Positions 25,812 through 33,553 of a stretch of DNA of 39,350 bases are shown here, in pieces. This stretch comes from Alphaproteobacteria bacterium (lineage in GTDB: Bacteria > Pseudomonadota > Alphaproteobacteria > UBA6615), in NCBI GenBank assembly GCA_022449545.1, contig JAKUPN010000017.1, positions 1 through 39,350 of the forward strand. The letters are read 5' to 3'. How positions within the stretch are numbered: the first letter of the stretch is position 1; every line of letters starts with the position of its first letter. The notes under the pieces are model-generated. The model made no database searches. It saw only the letters and a program-made list of their open reading frames with translations, and had not been told where the DNA came from. The position numbers and the translations under genes were made by a program.

Positions 25812-26579
25812 TTATGCTGCCGTGAGCCCTCCATCGACAACTAGAATATGACCTGTAACAGACTTTGCTTCTTTGCTGGCAAGGTATTTTACAGCAGCTG
25901 CAATTTCGGTTGGCTCAGGAAATTCTCCTGTGGGTATTCTGTTTAACATTTTTTGACGGACCTCTGGGTCTTTCAGCATTTCTTTTCGAGATTCAGTAAG
26001 AATTGTTGATGGAGCGACTGTATTCACACGAACCCTAGTCTGGGCCCACTCAATTGCTAGCATGCGTGTCATTTGATTCATACCACCTTTTGATATGCCA
26101 TAGATTGTTCTTCCTGAAATTCCGGTAAGACCATGGGTTGAAGAAATATTTATGATTGAGCCGGGTTTATTATTTTGAATGCAGTGGTCAGCAAGTCGGC
26201 AGGCTAAAAAAAAAGAACCTTTAAGGTTAATGTTCAAAATGTCATCCCAATCGTCCCAGGTGACGTCTATTGCCTGTTTAATCAAAGGTTTGGCTGCATT
26301 GTTAACCAGTACATCCAGGCCTCCAAGGCCACTTATAACGTCATTAAACCCCTTGTTTATGCTTTTTTCGGATAAAAGCTCTATTGATACAGGAATTGTA
26401 TTTACTTTCTGCAGATCAGGGTGGTTCATGAGCTTATCAAGCGAGACTCTATCCCTATCGGCGAGTCCAACATCGTAACCATCTCGGGCCAGTGTTAGGG
26501 CAATTTCTTTTCCCAAGCCGGTTGCTGCTCCTGTTATAAGTGCGCGACGGGTAAGTTCTCTCGAAGAGCTACCATTCAT
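25812..26579 (-). CDS. SDR family NAD(P)-dependent oxidoreductase
   Basis: This 255-residue classical short-chain dehydrogenase has the cofactor motif GAATGLGKE near residues 15-23, NNAAKP near 90, a catalytic Ser in INISSTHG near 140, and YGISKGG near 155 with catalytic Tyr and Lys. The C-terminus ends with the usual VTGHILVVDGG. The substrate is unknown. The ATG at 26579 is favoured because GGGAG sits eight bases upstream. A TTG at 26594 would place that site inside the coding region. It stands alone between the ABC operon (same strand, 184 bases downstream) and the divergent reductase gene at 26863. The 283-base gap on its upstream side is AT-rich with no gene seen. Confidence 0.88.
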   Translation of the reverse strand: MNGSSSRELTRRALITGAATGLGKEIALTLARDGYDVGLADRDRVSLDKLMNHPDLQKVNTIPVSIELLSEKSINKGFNDVISGLGGLDVLVNNAAKPLIKQAIDVTWDDWDDILNINLKGSFFLACRLADHCIQNNKPGSIINISSTHGLTGISGRTIYGISKGGMNQMTRMLAIEWAQTRVRVNTVAPSTILTESRKEMLKDPEVRQKMLNRIPTGEFPEPTEIAAAVKYLASKEAKSVTGHILVVDGGLTAA

Positions 26580-26829
26580 GTTTATATCTCCCAAATATTT
26601 TTAATTCATTCCATATTTTGATTCGATACAGGTATTCTTCATATCAGCAAATACTTTTTTGTAAATCAGCTATCTGAATAATTAGAATTATATTTTCTTG
26701 AAACGGTCATATGTATGGTGCCACTTTTTTAACCCCTTTTGAGGCATTTTCAATAATATGCCGTTTATTGATGCATCATGATGTCTAGATGCTATTTGCT
26801 GACTATGATGACGATTATGTAGTATGTCT

Positions 26830-26860
26830 TTGAGTCAAGGTTCAAATAAGGCTGTATAAT
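26830..26860 (+). promoter_or_regulatory. Possible promoter placed for a leaderless start
   Basis: TATAAT at 26855-26860 ends two bases before the ATG at 26863, with TTGAGT at 26830-26835 (19-base spacer). There is no Shine-Dalgarno sequence. If used, transcription would begin at or just inside the start codon. Confidence 0.35.
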
Positions 26861-26862
26861 AT

Positions 26863-27792
26863 ATGAAAATATTAATTTTAGGGGCTGGAAGTGTCGGTGG
26901 ATATTTTGGTGGTCGTATGGCCGAGGCAGAATTAGATGTCACTTTTTTAGTAAGACCTAAGCGAAAGTTTCAGTTAAACGATAAGGGGCTTATCATTGAG
27001 AGTATTTTCGGAAATGTCACCAGACAGGTTAAAGCTCTGGAACCACGAGAAATCTCTGAATTCTATGATCTTATATTTTTGTCCTGTAAAGCTTATGACC
27101 TTGAAAGTGCAATGGATTCCATTAAAAAGGCCGTTGGTTCAAATACTTCGATTATTCCACTAATGAATGGCCTAGCTCAGATAGAAATATTAGGAAAACG
27201 CTTCGGAAGTGAAAAAGTATTAGGGGGTGTTTGCTATGTGGGCGCGAAATTTGATTCAGATACTGGTGTAATAAAACATTTTGGTGATTTTCATCGTATA
27301 CCTTTTGGCGAAATTGACGGTGGGAAAACTGAGCGGGTTAAAAGCATATCCCAACTTGATAAATCGGTAAAATTTGATTTCGAATACACTGCTGACATTA
27401 TGCAAACTATGTGGAATAAATGTGCCGGACAAGGAGCGTTATCTAGCGCTAATATTCTAACTAGGTCGGTTGTAGGTGACATAATGCGCAGTTCTCATGG
27501 GCGATTATTTTTAGAGTCTGTTTTAAATGAAGGAGCAGCAGTATGTAACGCAAACGGTTTTCCTATGAGTAAAGAAACATTCGATTTTTACCATAAAATA
27601 TTTGATACCCCTGACTCACAGTTCGCGACTTCTATGCTGAGAGATCTTGAGTCTGGCAACAAAACAGAAGGTCAGCACGTTATTGGGGATTTAGTTAAGC
27701 GAGCTGAGGCCCAGGGAATAAATATACCTATTATTAAATCTGCATTAGTGGCAATAGAGGCCTATGAAGCAAAAATTTTAAATCCTGTATAA
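26863..27792 (+). CDS. Ketopantoate reductase family protein (PanE/ApbA-like), copy 1
   Basis: This 309-residue NADPH-dependent reductase has the N-terminal Rossmann motif GAGSVGGYFGG at residues 7-17, placed exactly as in PanE. The catalytic-lysine segment MWNKCAGQGALSSANILTR lies near 184-202 and the family C-terminal block MLRDLESGNKTEGQHVIGD near 260-278. PanE itself reduces 2-dehydropantoate to pantoate for coenzyme A. Many family members act on other 2-oxo acids, and no panB or panC is nearby, so a pantothenate role is not supported. The start codon is fixed by the conserved MKIxxxGxGxxG start, although no ribosome site precedes it. A paralogue is at 28704. A good terminator follows at 27811-27845. 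Confidence 0.88.
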   Translation: MKILILGAGSVGGYFGGRMAEAELDVTFLVRPKRKFQLNDKGLIIESIFGNVTRQVKALEPREISEFYDLIFLSCKAYDLESAMDSIKKAVGSNTSIIPLMNGLAQIEILGKRFGSEKVLGGVCYVGAKFDSDTGVIKHFGDFHRIPFGEIDGGKTERVKSISQLDKSVKFDFEYTADIMQTMWNKCAGQGALSSANILTRSVVGDIMRSSHGRLFLESVLNEGAAVCNANGFPMSKETFDFYHKIFDTPDSQFATSMLRDLESGNKTEGQHVIGDLVKRAEAQGINIPIIKSALVAIEAYEAKILNPV

Positions 27793-27810
27793 TGCTCGCC
27801 AACAAACTTC

Positions 27811-27845
27811 TCTAATATTTCAGTAAATATTAGACTGTCTTTTTT
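27811..27845 (+). terminator. Rho-independent terminator after ketopantoate reductase-like copy 1
   Basis: TCTAATATT (27811-27819) pairs perfectly with AATATTAGA (27826-27834), closing a six-base loop, and six T follow at 27840-27845. It lies in the convergent gap before the methyltransferase gene and points along the plus strand. Confidence 0.75.
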
Positions 27846-27881
27846 AAAAACTAGAATTACACTATTTGGCTTAGCTAGATC

Positions 27882-28697
27882 TTATCGTTGTTTTTTAGCA
27901 ACCATCATTATGTTTTCAATATGCCCATCAATCATGCTTTTTGTTGAGTTAGACATGCGACTTGCAATATCTTCACCTGCTACAAGTTTCAACCCAGCTT
28001 CATCATCTTCCAAATTTTTTAATGCTCTGGGTGCTATTGCTAGAACTTGTTTGCTTTTATCGACCCATTCGATAATTTCTAATCCGTTACCTTCAGTATA
28101 TAAGCGCATATCTTCTTGTGAAATCAAAAAGCTTTCTTGTCTTCTTCTTGCCCAAGGCAGAGGATAATATGGTGATCCACCATGACCTAGGGCATACTCG
28201 CTTGATGCAAAACGGCCATCAGGTTTAAGAGTTCTTGAAATCTCTTTATAGAAAAGGTCTTTTTTCTCAATGTTCATGCTGACGTTTTGACACCAGATAA
28301 CATCAAATTTGTCATTATCGAAGCGTAAATCAGTTGCGTCACCTTCTTCAAAGTCAATTACATGATCTAGAGAACATTTCTTTGTAAGTAATTTTGCCGT
28401 TTCGATAAATGATTTCGTAATATCAATTCCTGTTACGCGGCATCCATAGTTCCATGCTAGGTATCTCGCGGATCCTCCAACTCCACATCCAATATCTAAT
28501 ATATGCATTGTCTCATTAGGCTTTACCAGATTTGCCTGTTCTTTTGTTCCTACTATGCCTCTGGTGTGAAATTGGTCTAAAGCATATAAGTTTTCTGGCT
28601 TCAGTCTCGTAACGTCAATACCCTTCATTTTTAGGGCTGCTAATATGGCTTCGCCCATATTTGGCTTTTCATAATGCTCAACTATTATATTAGTCAT
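27882..28697 (-). CDS. Class I SAM-dependent methyltransferase
   Basis: This 271-residue soluble methyltransferase has motif I HILDIGCGVGGSARYLA near residues 70-86, an acidic motif II (VTGIDIT) near 95, and motif post-I/III FDVIWCQNVSMNI near 132 with LKPDGRFASSEYALG near 158. The N-terminal LYALDQFHTRG block is shared with small-molecule methyltransferases of the UbiE/Erg6/sarcosine-methylating type. The acceptor is unknown. It begins six bases after the stop of ketopantoate reductase-like copy 2 on the same strand, so the two are almost certainly co-transcribed. Its ribosome site is weak, which fits translational coupling to the upstream gene. It converges on copy 1 of the reductase. Confidence 0.88.
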   Translation of the reverse strand: MTNIIVEHYEKPNMGEAILAALKMKGIDVTRLKPENLYALDQFHTRGIVGTKEQANLVKPNETMHILDIGCGVGGSARYLAWNYGCRVTGIDITKSFIETAKLLTKKCSLDHVIDFEEGDATDLRFDNDKFDVIWCQNVSMNIEKKDLFYKEISRTLKPDGRFASSEYALGHGGSPYYPLPWARRRQESFLISQEDMRLYTEGNGLEIIEWVDKSKQVLAIAPRALKNLEDDEAGLKLVAGEDIASRMSNSTKSMIDGHIENIMMVAKKQR

Positions 28698-28703
28698 TTC
28701 AGA

Positions 28704-29639
28704 TCAGAGCTTACCCCCATTTTTATGACGGGATTCGTAGGCTTTAATATGGGCATACGCAGCCGTAAGGAGTGTAGATTTAATATTTGTATCTTTTGCA
28801 TACCTGAGCATCGTTCCAATTATATCTTCTCCCTCTGTCTGCTTTCCTGCTTCAATATCTCGTAGCATGGAGGTCGCATATGAAGCTGTCTTATCGGCAA
28901 ATAGCTTTCTATAATTTTCCATAAAAGTTTGGCTGGGTGGATAGCCATTTGCTCTTGCAATTGAAGCGGAAGTTTCGAGCATCTCTTGAAATATATATGC
29001 TCCTTCAACTGATGAGAGTATTTGGCCTGAATTAGCACGCATAAGGCAGGTAATACTTGCTGCAGTAGTGAGATGAACAAATTTTTCCCACATTTCATGA
29101 ATAATATTTTTTGAGGCGTAAGCCCTAAGCCCAATAGTGTTTTCGAAAGTTTTTTCTATGGCTTTTGCTCTTGGGCTAATTTTTCCATTTTGCTCGCCAA
29201 ATTGTAACCAGTGCCAGTCATTGAGGTGTTCTATTGTTCCATCGGGTAAACAAGTTGCGGATAGCTTAATTGTAACACCTAGCACTCTTTCCGGTCCAAA
29301 AGCCGAATTCAGCTCATCTAAATGTTTAATTCCGTTGAGAATTGGAAGGACTGTTCCATCATTTTTTAATGATGAGACCGCAGTTTCTATTGCTCCTTTC
29401 AAATGGTAAGATTTACAGGCCAAGATCACCAAGTCGTTATTCGCTGATACACTTTTCGCCGTAATAGTATTAACTCTGTAATCAAGATCTCCAAAAACGG
29501 AATTAATTCTTAAGCCTCTTTCATCTAATTGTTTCTTCTTCGGACTTCGTACTAAAAAGGTTATATCTTGCCCAGATTCAGCAAGTCTTCCACCTAAATA
29601 ACCTCCAATGGCTCCAGCTCCTAAGACAAGAACTTTCAT
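28704..29639 (-). CDS. Ketopantoate reductase family protein (PanE/ApbA-like), copy 2
   Basis: This 311-residue paralogue of the protein at 26863 has the Rossmann motif GAGAIGGYLGG at residues 7-17, the lysine segment MWEKFVHLTTAASITCLMR near 188 and the C-terminal block MLRDIEAGKQTEGEDIIGT near 262. The two copies align over their whole length with many shared segments, and both keep the catalytic lysine. They differ in the central substrate region, so their substrates may differ. The ATG at 29639 has GGAAG eight bases upstream. A TTG at 29654 is weaker. It forms a two-gene operon with the methyltransferase and is divergent from the CurA-like reductase at 29851. Confidence 0.88.
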   Translation of the reverse strand: MKVLVLGAGAIGGYLGGRLAESGQDITFLVRSPKKKQLDERGLRINSVFGDLDYRVNTITAKSVSANNDLVILACKSYHLKGAIETAVSSLKNDGTVLPILNGIKHLDELNSAFGPERVLGVTIKLSATCLPDGTIEHLNDWHWLQFGEQNGKISPRAKAIEKTFENTIGLRAYASKNIIHEMWEKFVHLTTAASITCLMRANSGQILSSVEGAYIFQEMLETSASIARANGYPPSQTFMENYRKLFADKTASYATSMLRDIEAGKQTEGEDIIGTMLRYAKDTNIKSTLLTAAYAHIKAYESRHKNGGKL

Positions 29640-29682
29640 ACTGCTTACTTCCAACTATGGCTTAAAAAACTCTATGATTAAC

Positions 29683-29782
29683 AAATTAGATTATATTTTC
29701 AACGTGAGTTTCCAAAAAGACTACAAATTTCAAACAACTAAATGCCGATTATAATTAATCTAATTTTTTAAAAAGTCTTTTT
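29683..29782. promoter_or_regulatory. Divergent promoter region with two interleaved inverted repeats
   Basis: AAATTAGATTA (29683-29693) is matched by its reverse complement at 29756-29766. AAAAAGACT (29714-29722) is matched by its reverse complement at 29774-29782. The pairs overlap in order rather than nest. They lie between the reductase-methyltransferase operon (minus) and the CurA-like gene (plus). They may be regulator sites. The AT-rich first pair could also be chance. Confidence 0.35.
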
Positions 29783-29850
29783 CTTGCCTGACTAATTCTG
29801 GCTATACTGTGGGATATATTACTAAATAGTTTTTATAGGGGTACAGTATT

Positions 29851-30870
29851 ATGAATGGAAAATCGAATCGCTGCTGGCTTCTGGTTAATCGACCAATTTC
29901 CGAACCTAGTGAAGAAGATTTTGCAATAAACGAGGCCCCTATACCTGATATTAGGGAAAATCAATTTCTAGTAAAGATAATCTATTTGTCTGTTGACCCA
30001 TATATGCGAGGTCGCATGCGAGATGGAGTTTCTTACGCTCCCCCAGCAGTTCTTGGTGAAGTTATGGTAGGGGGTGCCGTTGGTCAGATTATCAAGTCGA
30101 ATAATAACTCCTATTCTGAGGGAAAAATTGTACAGGGGAATTTTGGTTGGCAAGAATATGCCTTATCAGATGGTATTGGAGTCAACATCGTTGATCCATC
30201 AGTGGCACCGATATCAACTTCTTTAGGTGTTTTGGGAATGCCTGGGCTTACGGCTTATTTTGGCCTTTTAGAGGTTGGATGTCCGGTGCTAGGCGAGACA
30301 ATTGTTGTTTCAGCTGCGGCTGGTGCCGTCGGGGCAGTAGTTGGTCAAATAGCAAAAATAAAGGGATGCGATGTAGTTGGAATAGCTGGAGGTGCTGAAA
30401 AGTGCAGATATCTTGAAGAGGAATTAGGTTTTGATTATACGATTGATTACAAGTCTCAACCCGATATTTCGAATGCTTTGAATGCTGCTTGCCCCAGAGG
30501 AATAGATATTTATTTTGATAATGTGGGGGGAGCTATATTAGATGAAGTGCTGAATCATATTAATATAGGGGCAAGAATACCAATTTGTGGAATGATTTCA
30601 GAGTATAACCTATCTCAGCCTCAGCTCGTTCCCCGTCCAACTAGAGCACTTCTAGTAAATCGTGCAAAAATGCAAGGCCTATTAGTTTGGGACTGGGTGG
30701 AAAGACGACAAGAAGGAATCGAACAGATGGCTCAATGGATAAAAGAGGGTAAACTGTATTATAAAGAGGATATTATAGAGGGCATTGAGAAAGTACCGGA
30801 AGCTTTCTTGAAACTTTTTAAAGGACAAAACTTTGGAAAACAGATTATTAAGGTTGGGGATTTACAATAA
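29851..30870 (+). CDS. NADPH-dependent double-bond reductase, MDR family (CurA/prostaglandin-reductase-like)
   Basis: This 339-residue zinc-free medium-chain reductase has an N-terminal block YLSVDPYMRGRM near residues 45-56, which is diagnostic for the CurA/PTGR/LTB4 12-hydroxydehydrogenase branch. This is followed by MPGLTAYFGLLEVG near 128, the cofactor loop AAAGAVGAVVGQIAKIKG near 149 and DIYFDNVGGAILD near 212. Such enzymes reduce alpha,beta-unsaturated ketones and aldehydes with NADPH in the cytosol. The physiological substrate is not known. GGGG lies about ten bases before the ATG. The small acidic gene follows on the same strand after 55 bases and could be in one transcript. Confidence 0.9.
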   Translation: MNGKSNRCWLLVNRPISEPSEEDFAINEAPIPDIRENQFLVKIIYLSVDPYMRGRMRDGVSYAPPAVLGEVMVGGAVGQIIKSNNNSYSEGKIVQGNFGWQEYALSDGIGVNIVDPSVAPISTSLGVLGMPGLTAYFGLLEVGCPVLGETIVVSAAAGAVGAVVGQIAKIKGCDVVGIAGGAEKCRYLEEELGFDYTIDYKSQPDISNALNAACPRGIDIYFDNVGGAILDEVLNHINIGARIPICGMISEYNLSQPQLVPRPTRALLVNRAKMQGLLVWDWVERRQEGIEQMAQWIKEGKLYYKEDIIEGIEKVPEAFLKLFKGQNFGKQIIKVGDLQ

Positions 30871-30925
30871 TATATAAATATAATTGGTTGCCTAGAACAA
30901 GAATGAAGAAATGTAAGAGGGATAT

Positions 30926-31324
30926 ATGTCGGAGAACCTGAATAGAGATAAGGTGCTTTATTTATTAGATGAGCTAGGCAGTGATGATGACACTGAGGTC
31001 TTGCAGGCGGCAAAAGAGCTTAAAAATAATCTTGCGACGGCGGGGGTAACTTGGGATGATTTATTACTTCCTTATGAAGAAAATGAAAACTTAGAATCAA
31101 GTCCCGTAAGTTCGACAGAAGATGGCTCTCAAAGTCCAAAATCTGGCGATTTAGATTTTGAGAGTGAGACAATAGCCTTAATTGATGACCTGCTCTCTGA
31201 TTCTAATAGATCTGAAGAGATGCGCGAGGAACTTAAAGAATATAAAACTGATATCAAAGAGGGTGATTTTACGCAAGAAGATCACCAGTACATAAGGGCC
31301 CTTCACCAGAGGCTGAATAAATAA
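30926..31324 (+). CDS. Hypothetical acidic protein
   Basis: I cannot assign a function to this 132-residue protein. It is very acidic and has no signal peptide or membrane segment, so it is probably cytosolic. An N-terminal helical block, KVLYLLDELGSDDDTEVLQA near residues 9-28, with VTWDDLLLP near 56-64, looks conserved-like. The middle (about 70-95) is a low-complexity Ser/Pro/Gly/Asp linker. The C-terminal half (about 95-132) is again helical and charged (IALIDDLLSDSNRSEEMREE). AGAGGG precedes the ATG at a good distance, supporting a real gene. It follows the CurA-like gene and converges on the cupin gene, with a hairpin between. Confidence 0.75.
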   Translation: MSENLNRDKVLYLLDELGSDDDTEVLQAAKELKNNLATAGVTWDDLLLPYEENENLESSPVSSTEDGSQSPKSGDLDFESETIALIDDLLSDSNRSEEMREELKEYKTDIKEGDFTQEDHQYIRALHQRLNK

Positions 31325-31376
31325 CTTCAGTCTCTGGTTTAACGGAACTTCTTCTAAAATTTAATTATTATTCTCT

Positions 31377-31402
31377 GCCTAAACCTTAAGTTTTCTTTAG
31401 GC
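31377..31402. terminator. Hairpin between convergent genes
   Basis: GCCTAAA (31377-31383) pairs with TTTAGGC (31396-31402), leaving a 12-base loop, and ends against the stop codon of the cupin gene. No clear T-run follows on either strand, so it may act in both directions or only stabilise 3' ends. Confidence 0.45.
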
Positions 31403-31825
31403 TTACTTAGTGGGTGGTTCACACACATCGGTCCCCATCTCCGCTGGGACAGAAAACTCTAATAACTCAAATTCATCAGAGGTTCGAATTTCGTTGTGAG
31501 GCAAATAGCCTGGAATATAAACTGAGTCACCTTCTTCCAGATGAATTGTTTCTCCGTCGGCAAATTCTAACTCAAGCCAACCATCAAGCATGTAAACGAA
31601 TTGTCCTTCACATTTGTGATAATGCCATCCTGTAGGTTCAGATAGCCCAGCAGTAGCTGAGGTTTTTTGAACCCTCATTTGCCCTTGACTGCCCTCTGTA
31701 ACGCCTAGATCTACATATTTGAAGAAGTTACGTCGACCTTGAACGATTTTAGGATTTGATTTACGGGCTACTTTATAGGTACGTGCTTCATTCTCTTCAG
31801 CTATTTCTGCAGCTTGACTACTCAT
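31403..31825 (-). CDS. Cupin domain-containing protein
   Basis: This 140-residue single-domain cupin has first motif WHYHKCEGQFVYMLDGWLEL near residues 64-83, with the HxH...E metal ligands, and second motif LEEGDSVYIPGYLPHNE near 91-107, with the last His. A complete metal site is therefore present, unlike in the small cupin at 18928. Proteins of this size are metal-binding isomerases, dioxygenases or regulatory sensors, and none can be chosen here. The ATG at 31825 has AGGAGAAC upstream. A longer open frame to 31912 has no support. It is divergent from yajQ at 32038 with a 212-base gap and converges on the acidic protein gene. Confidence 0.83.
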   Translation of the reverse strand: MSSQAAEIAEENEARTYKVARKSNPKIVQGRRNFFKYVDLGVTEGSQGQMRVQKTSATAGLSEPTGWHYHKCEGQFVYMLDGWLELEFADGETIHLEEGDSVYIPGYLPHNEIRTSDEFELLEFSVPAEMGTDVCEPPTK

Positions 31826-32037
31826 ATTGAGTTCTCCTGGAGTTATGAGCTTTAATAGTATTATAAGTAAACCTGTTTTGTTATCATAAAGTGACATAAA
31901 GCTAAAAATCAATCCTAAAGGCTAGAGAATCTGATCGATATTTCGAGTGTTTCCTTGGTTCACTTAGTCACTTGGTTTTCCTGTATTAGTTATGTAAACA
32001 TTATTTAATTTTACTCGATAAAAGGATAATCTAAATT

Positions 32038-32523
32038 ATGCCAAGCTTTGACATTGTATCGAGAACAGACATACCCGAAGTTGACAATGCAGTTCAGGGG
32101 GCAATGCGTGAAATAGGAACACGCTTTGATTTCAAAGGTAGCCAATGCTCAATTGGCCGTAATGAGGAGCAATTAGTGTTGATTGCAGATGACGATCTGA
32201 AATTACGCCAGTTAAAAGAGTTGATCCAGGGGTATCTGGCCAAGCGCAAGGTGGATGTTGGCTCATTTGAGTTCAATAAACCTGAGGCCGCGACTGGCAA
32301 TACATTACGACAAACAGTTGACATAAAGCAGGGCTTGGATCGAGACTTAACGAGTAAAATTATTAAAGAAATAAAATCACAAAAACTCAAAGTTCAGGTG
32401 TCTATTCAGGGTGACGAATTAAGAGTAACAGGAAAAAAACGCGATCAGCTGCAGGAGGTTATAACTTTAGCCAAGAGCCTGAATATTAAGCAACCGCTGC
32501 AATTTGTTAATTTTAGAGACTAA
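32038..32523 (+). CDS. yajQ: YajQ family nucleotide-binding protein
   Basis: This 161-residue protein matches the YajQ/DUF520 family over its full length. It starts MPSFDIVSRTDIPEVDNAV, has RFDFKGS near residues 29-35, the central VDIKQGLDRDLTSKI near 98-112 and the terminal PLQFVNFRD. The family has two RNA-binding-like folds. Members have been reported to bind nucleic acids, GTP and, in Xanthomonas, cyclic di-GMP, so a role in a signalling or translation-linked process is likely. AAAGGA lies eleven bases before the ATG. It stands alone, divergent from the cupin gene and convergent with the decarboxylase-like gene. Confidence 0.93.
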   Translation: MPSFDIVSRTDIPEVDNAVQGAMREIGTRFDFKGSQCSIGRNEEQLVLIADDDLKLRQLKELIQGYLAKRKVDVGSFEFNKPEAATGNTLRQTVDIKQGLDRDLTSKIIKEIKSQKLKVQVSIQGDELRVTGKKRDQLQEVITLAKSLNIKQPLQFVNFRD

Positions 32524-32550
32524 CTTATTAACAATTCTGGTAAATAGACT

Positions 32551-32573
32551 ATCATTTATTTTTTTATAATGAT
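32551..32573. terminator. AT-rich hairpin between yajQ and the convergent gene
   Basis: ATCATT (32551-32556) pairs with AATGAT (32568-32573) around a T-rich loop in the 52-base convergent gap. It could end either gene, but the stem is weak. Confidence 0.3.
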
Positions 32574-32575
32574 TC

Positions 32576-33502
32576 CTAATCAATGAAATCTTTTGATCCT
32601 TCCACGAACAATGATTCTAAATCAGGTGTTTTACTTATAAACTTTTGCTCAAATAAATAGCGCAAAAGAGTTTTAATGACTTTAGAGTTTTTGTTTGTAA
32701 GACCGAATTGTATTGGATCATAGTCGATTTTATCACCCCATGGCGAGTAAACACCATTTTGATTGTAAAATTCTTTTTTACTCGATGAGAATGCATCGAA
32801 TAGAACTTTAGGTAGAGTGGGAAAATCAGAGAGGCATTGCTTGTGAATGACCATTGCATGATTAAGCGGGTATATTCCGGTTCGTGAAAAGTAATCTCGT
32901 TCTATTTCTTCGGTATTTATAAATAGTGGCCTAAGTTTCTGGTCTGAGCTTTCCTTTTTACTATCTTCTGTGGTTGGGGCAAGAAAAGCGTCTATTTTCC
33001 CCTCTATTACTAATTGTTCCAAATCCCCTTCCACCATTTCTACAGCTGCTTCTCCCGGGGGATCAAAGCGTTGTTCGCTGGATACAACCCATTTAATGTC
33101 AGTCCAATGTAGATCGTACTCATCTATCATAGTACCTCTCCACCAGACACCAGCTGTTTGGGTGTATTCTTTTGCACCAACAGTTTTGTTTTTTAGATCT
33201 CTTGGGTGAACTAGGTCGCTTTCTTTGTTTACGTATAATGAACCGTGTCTAAAAGCACGATTCAAAAACACAGGTATAGCCATCATGCTATCAACTTTTC
33301 GGTCACGCATAAGGGTATAGTTTGCAAGAGAGAACTCATTTACCTGGAATATTTTCTTTTGTAAAACAGGCTTGAAAGATTCCAGCGCACCAATTGGATC
33401 ATATTTGAGCTTAAACTCTTTAATGTTTCCAGACACTTTGCTGAAATAATCATAATCACTTCCGTATATGTTTATTAAATTAAGGCTACTCTCTTGATCC
33501 AT
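32576..33502 (-). CDS. 4,5-dihydroxyphthalate decarboxylase-like/PBP-fold protein without signal peptide
   Basis: This 308-residue protein has a periplasmic-binding-protein type fold related to 4,5-dihydroxyphthalate decarboxylase and NMT1-like solute-binding proteins. Tell-tale blocks are AIPVFLNRAFRHGSLYVN near residues 76-93, HPRDLKNKTVGAKEYTQTAG near 102-121 and VWWRGTMIDEY near 122. The N-terminus (MDQESSLNLINIYGS) has no signal peptide and no lipobox, so it is probably cytosolic. This favours an enzyme or cytosolic binding role over a transport receptor. No permease gene is adjacent. It starts 51 bases after the indolepyruvate oxidoreductase gene on the same strand and is probably transcribed with it. 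Confidence 0.75.
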   Translation of the reverse strand: MDQESSLNLINIYGSDYDYFSKVSGNIKEFKLKYDPIGALESFKPVLQKKIFQVNEFSLANYTLMRDRKVDSMMAIPVFLNRAFRHGSLYVNKESDLVHPRDLKNKTVGAKEYTQTAGVWWRGTMIDEYDLHWTDIKWVVSSEQRFDPPGEAAVEMVEGDLEQLVIEGKIDAFLAPTTEDSKKESSDQKLRPLFINTEEIERDYFSRTGIYPLNHAMVIHKQCLSDFPTLPKVLFDAFSSSKKEFYNQNGVYSPWGDKIDYDPIQFGLTNKNSKVIKTLLRYLFEQKFISKTPDLESLFVEGSKDFID

Positions 33503-33553
33503 TTGTTATCTCTATAGTTCTTAGCTGTTTTAAAGGAGGCGTTGATATAACGA

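Noticed and set aside
26863-27792. True panE for pantothenate synthesis
   Set aside because: There are two paralogues, no panB, panC or panD nearby, and the family has many members with other substrates.
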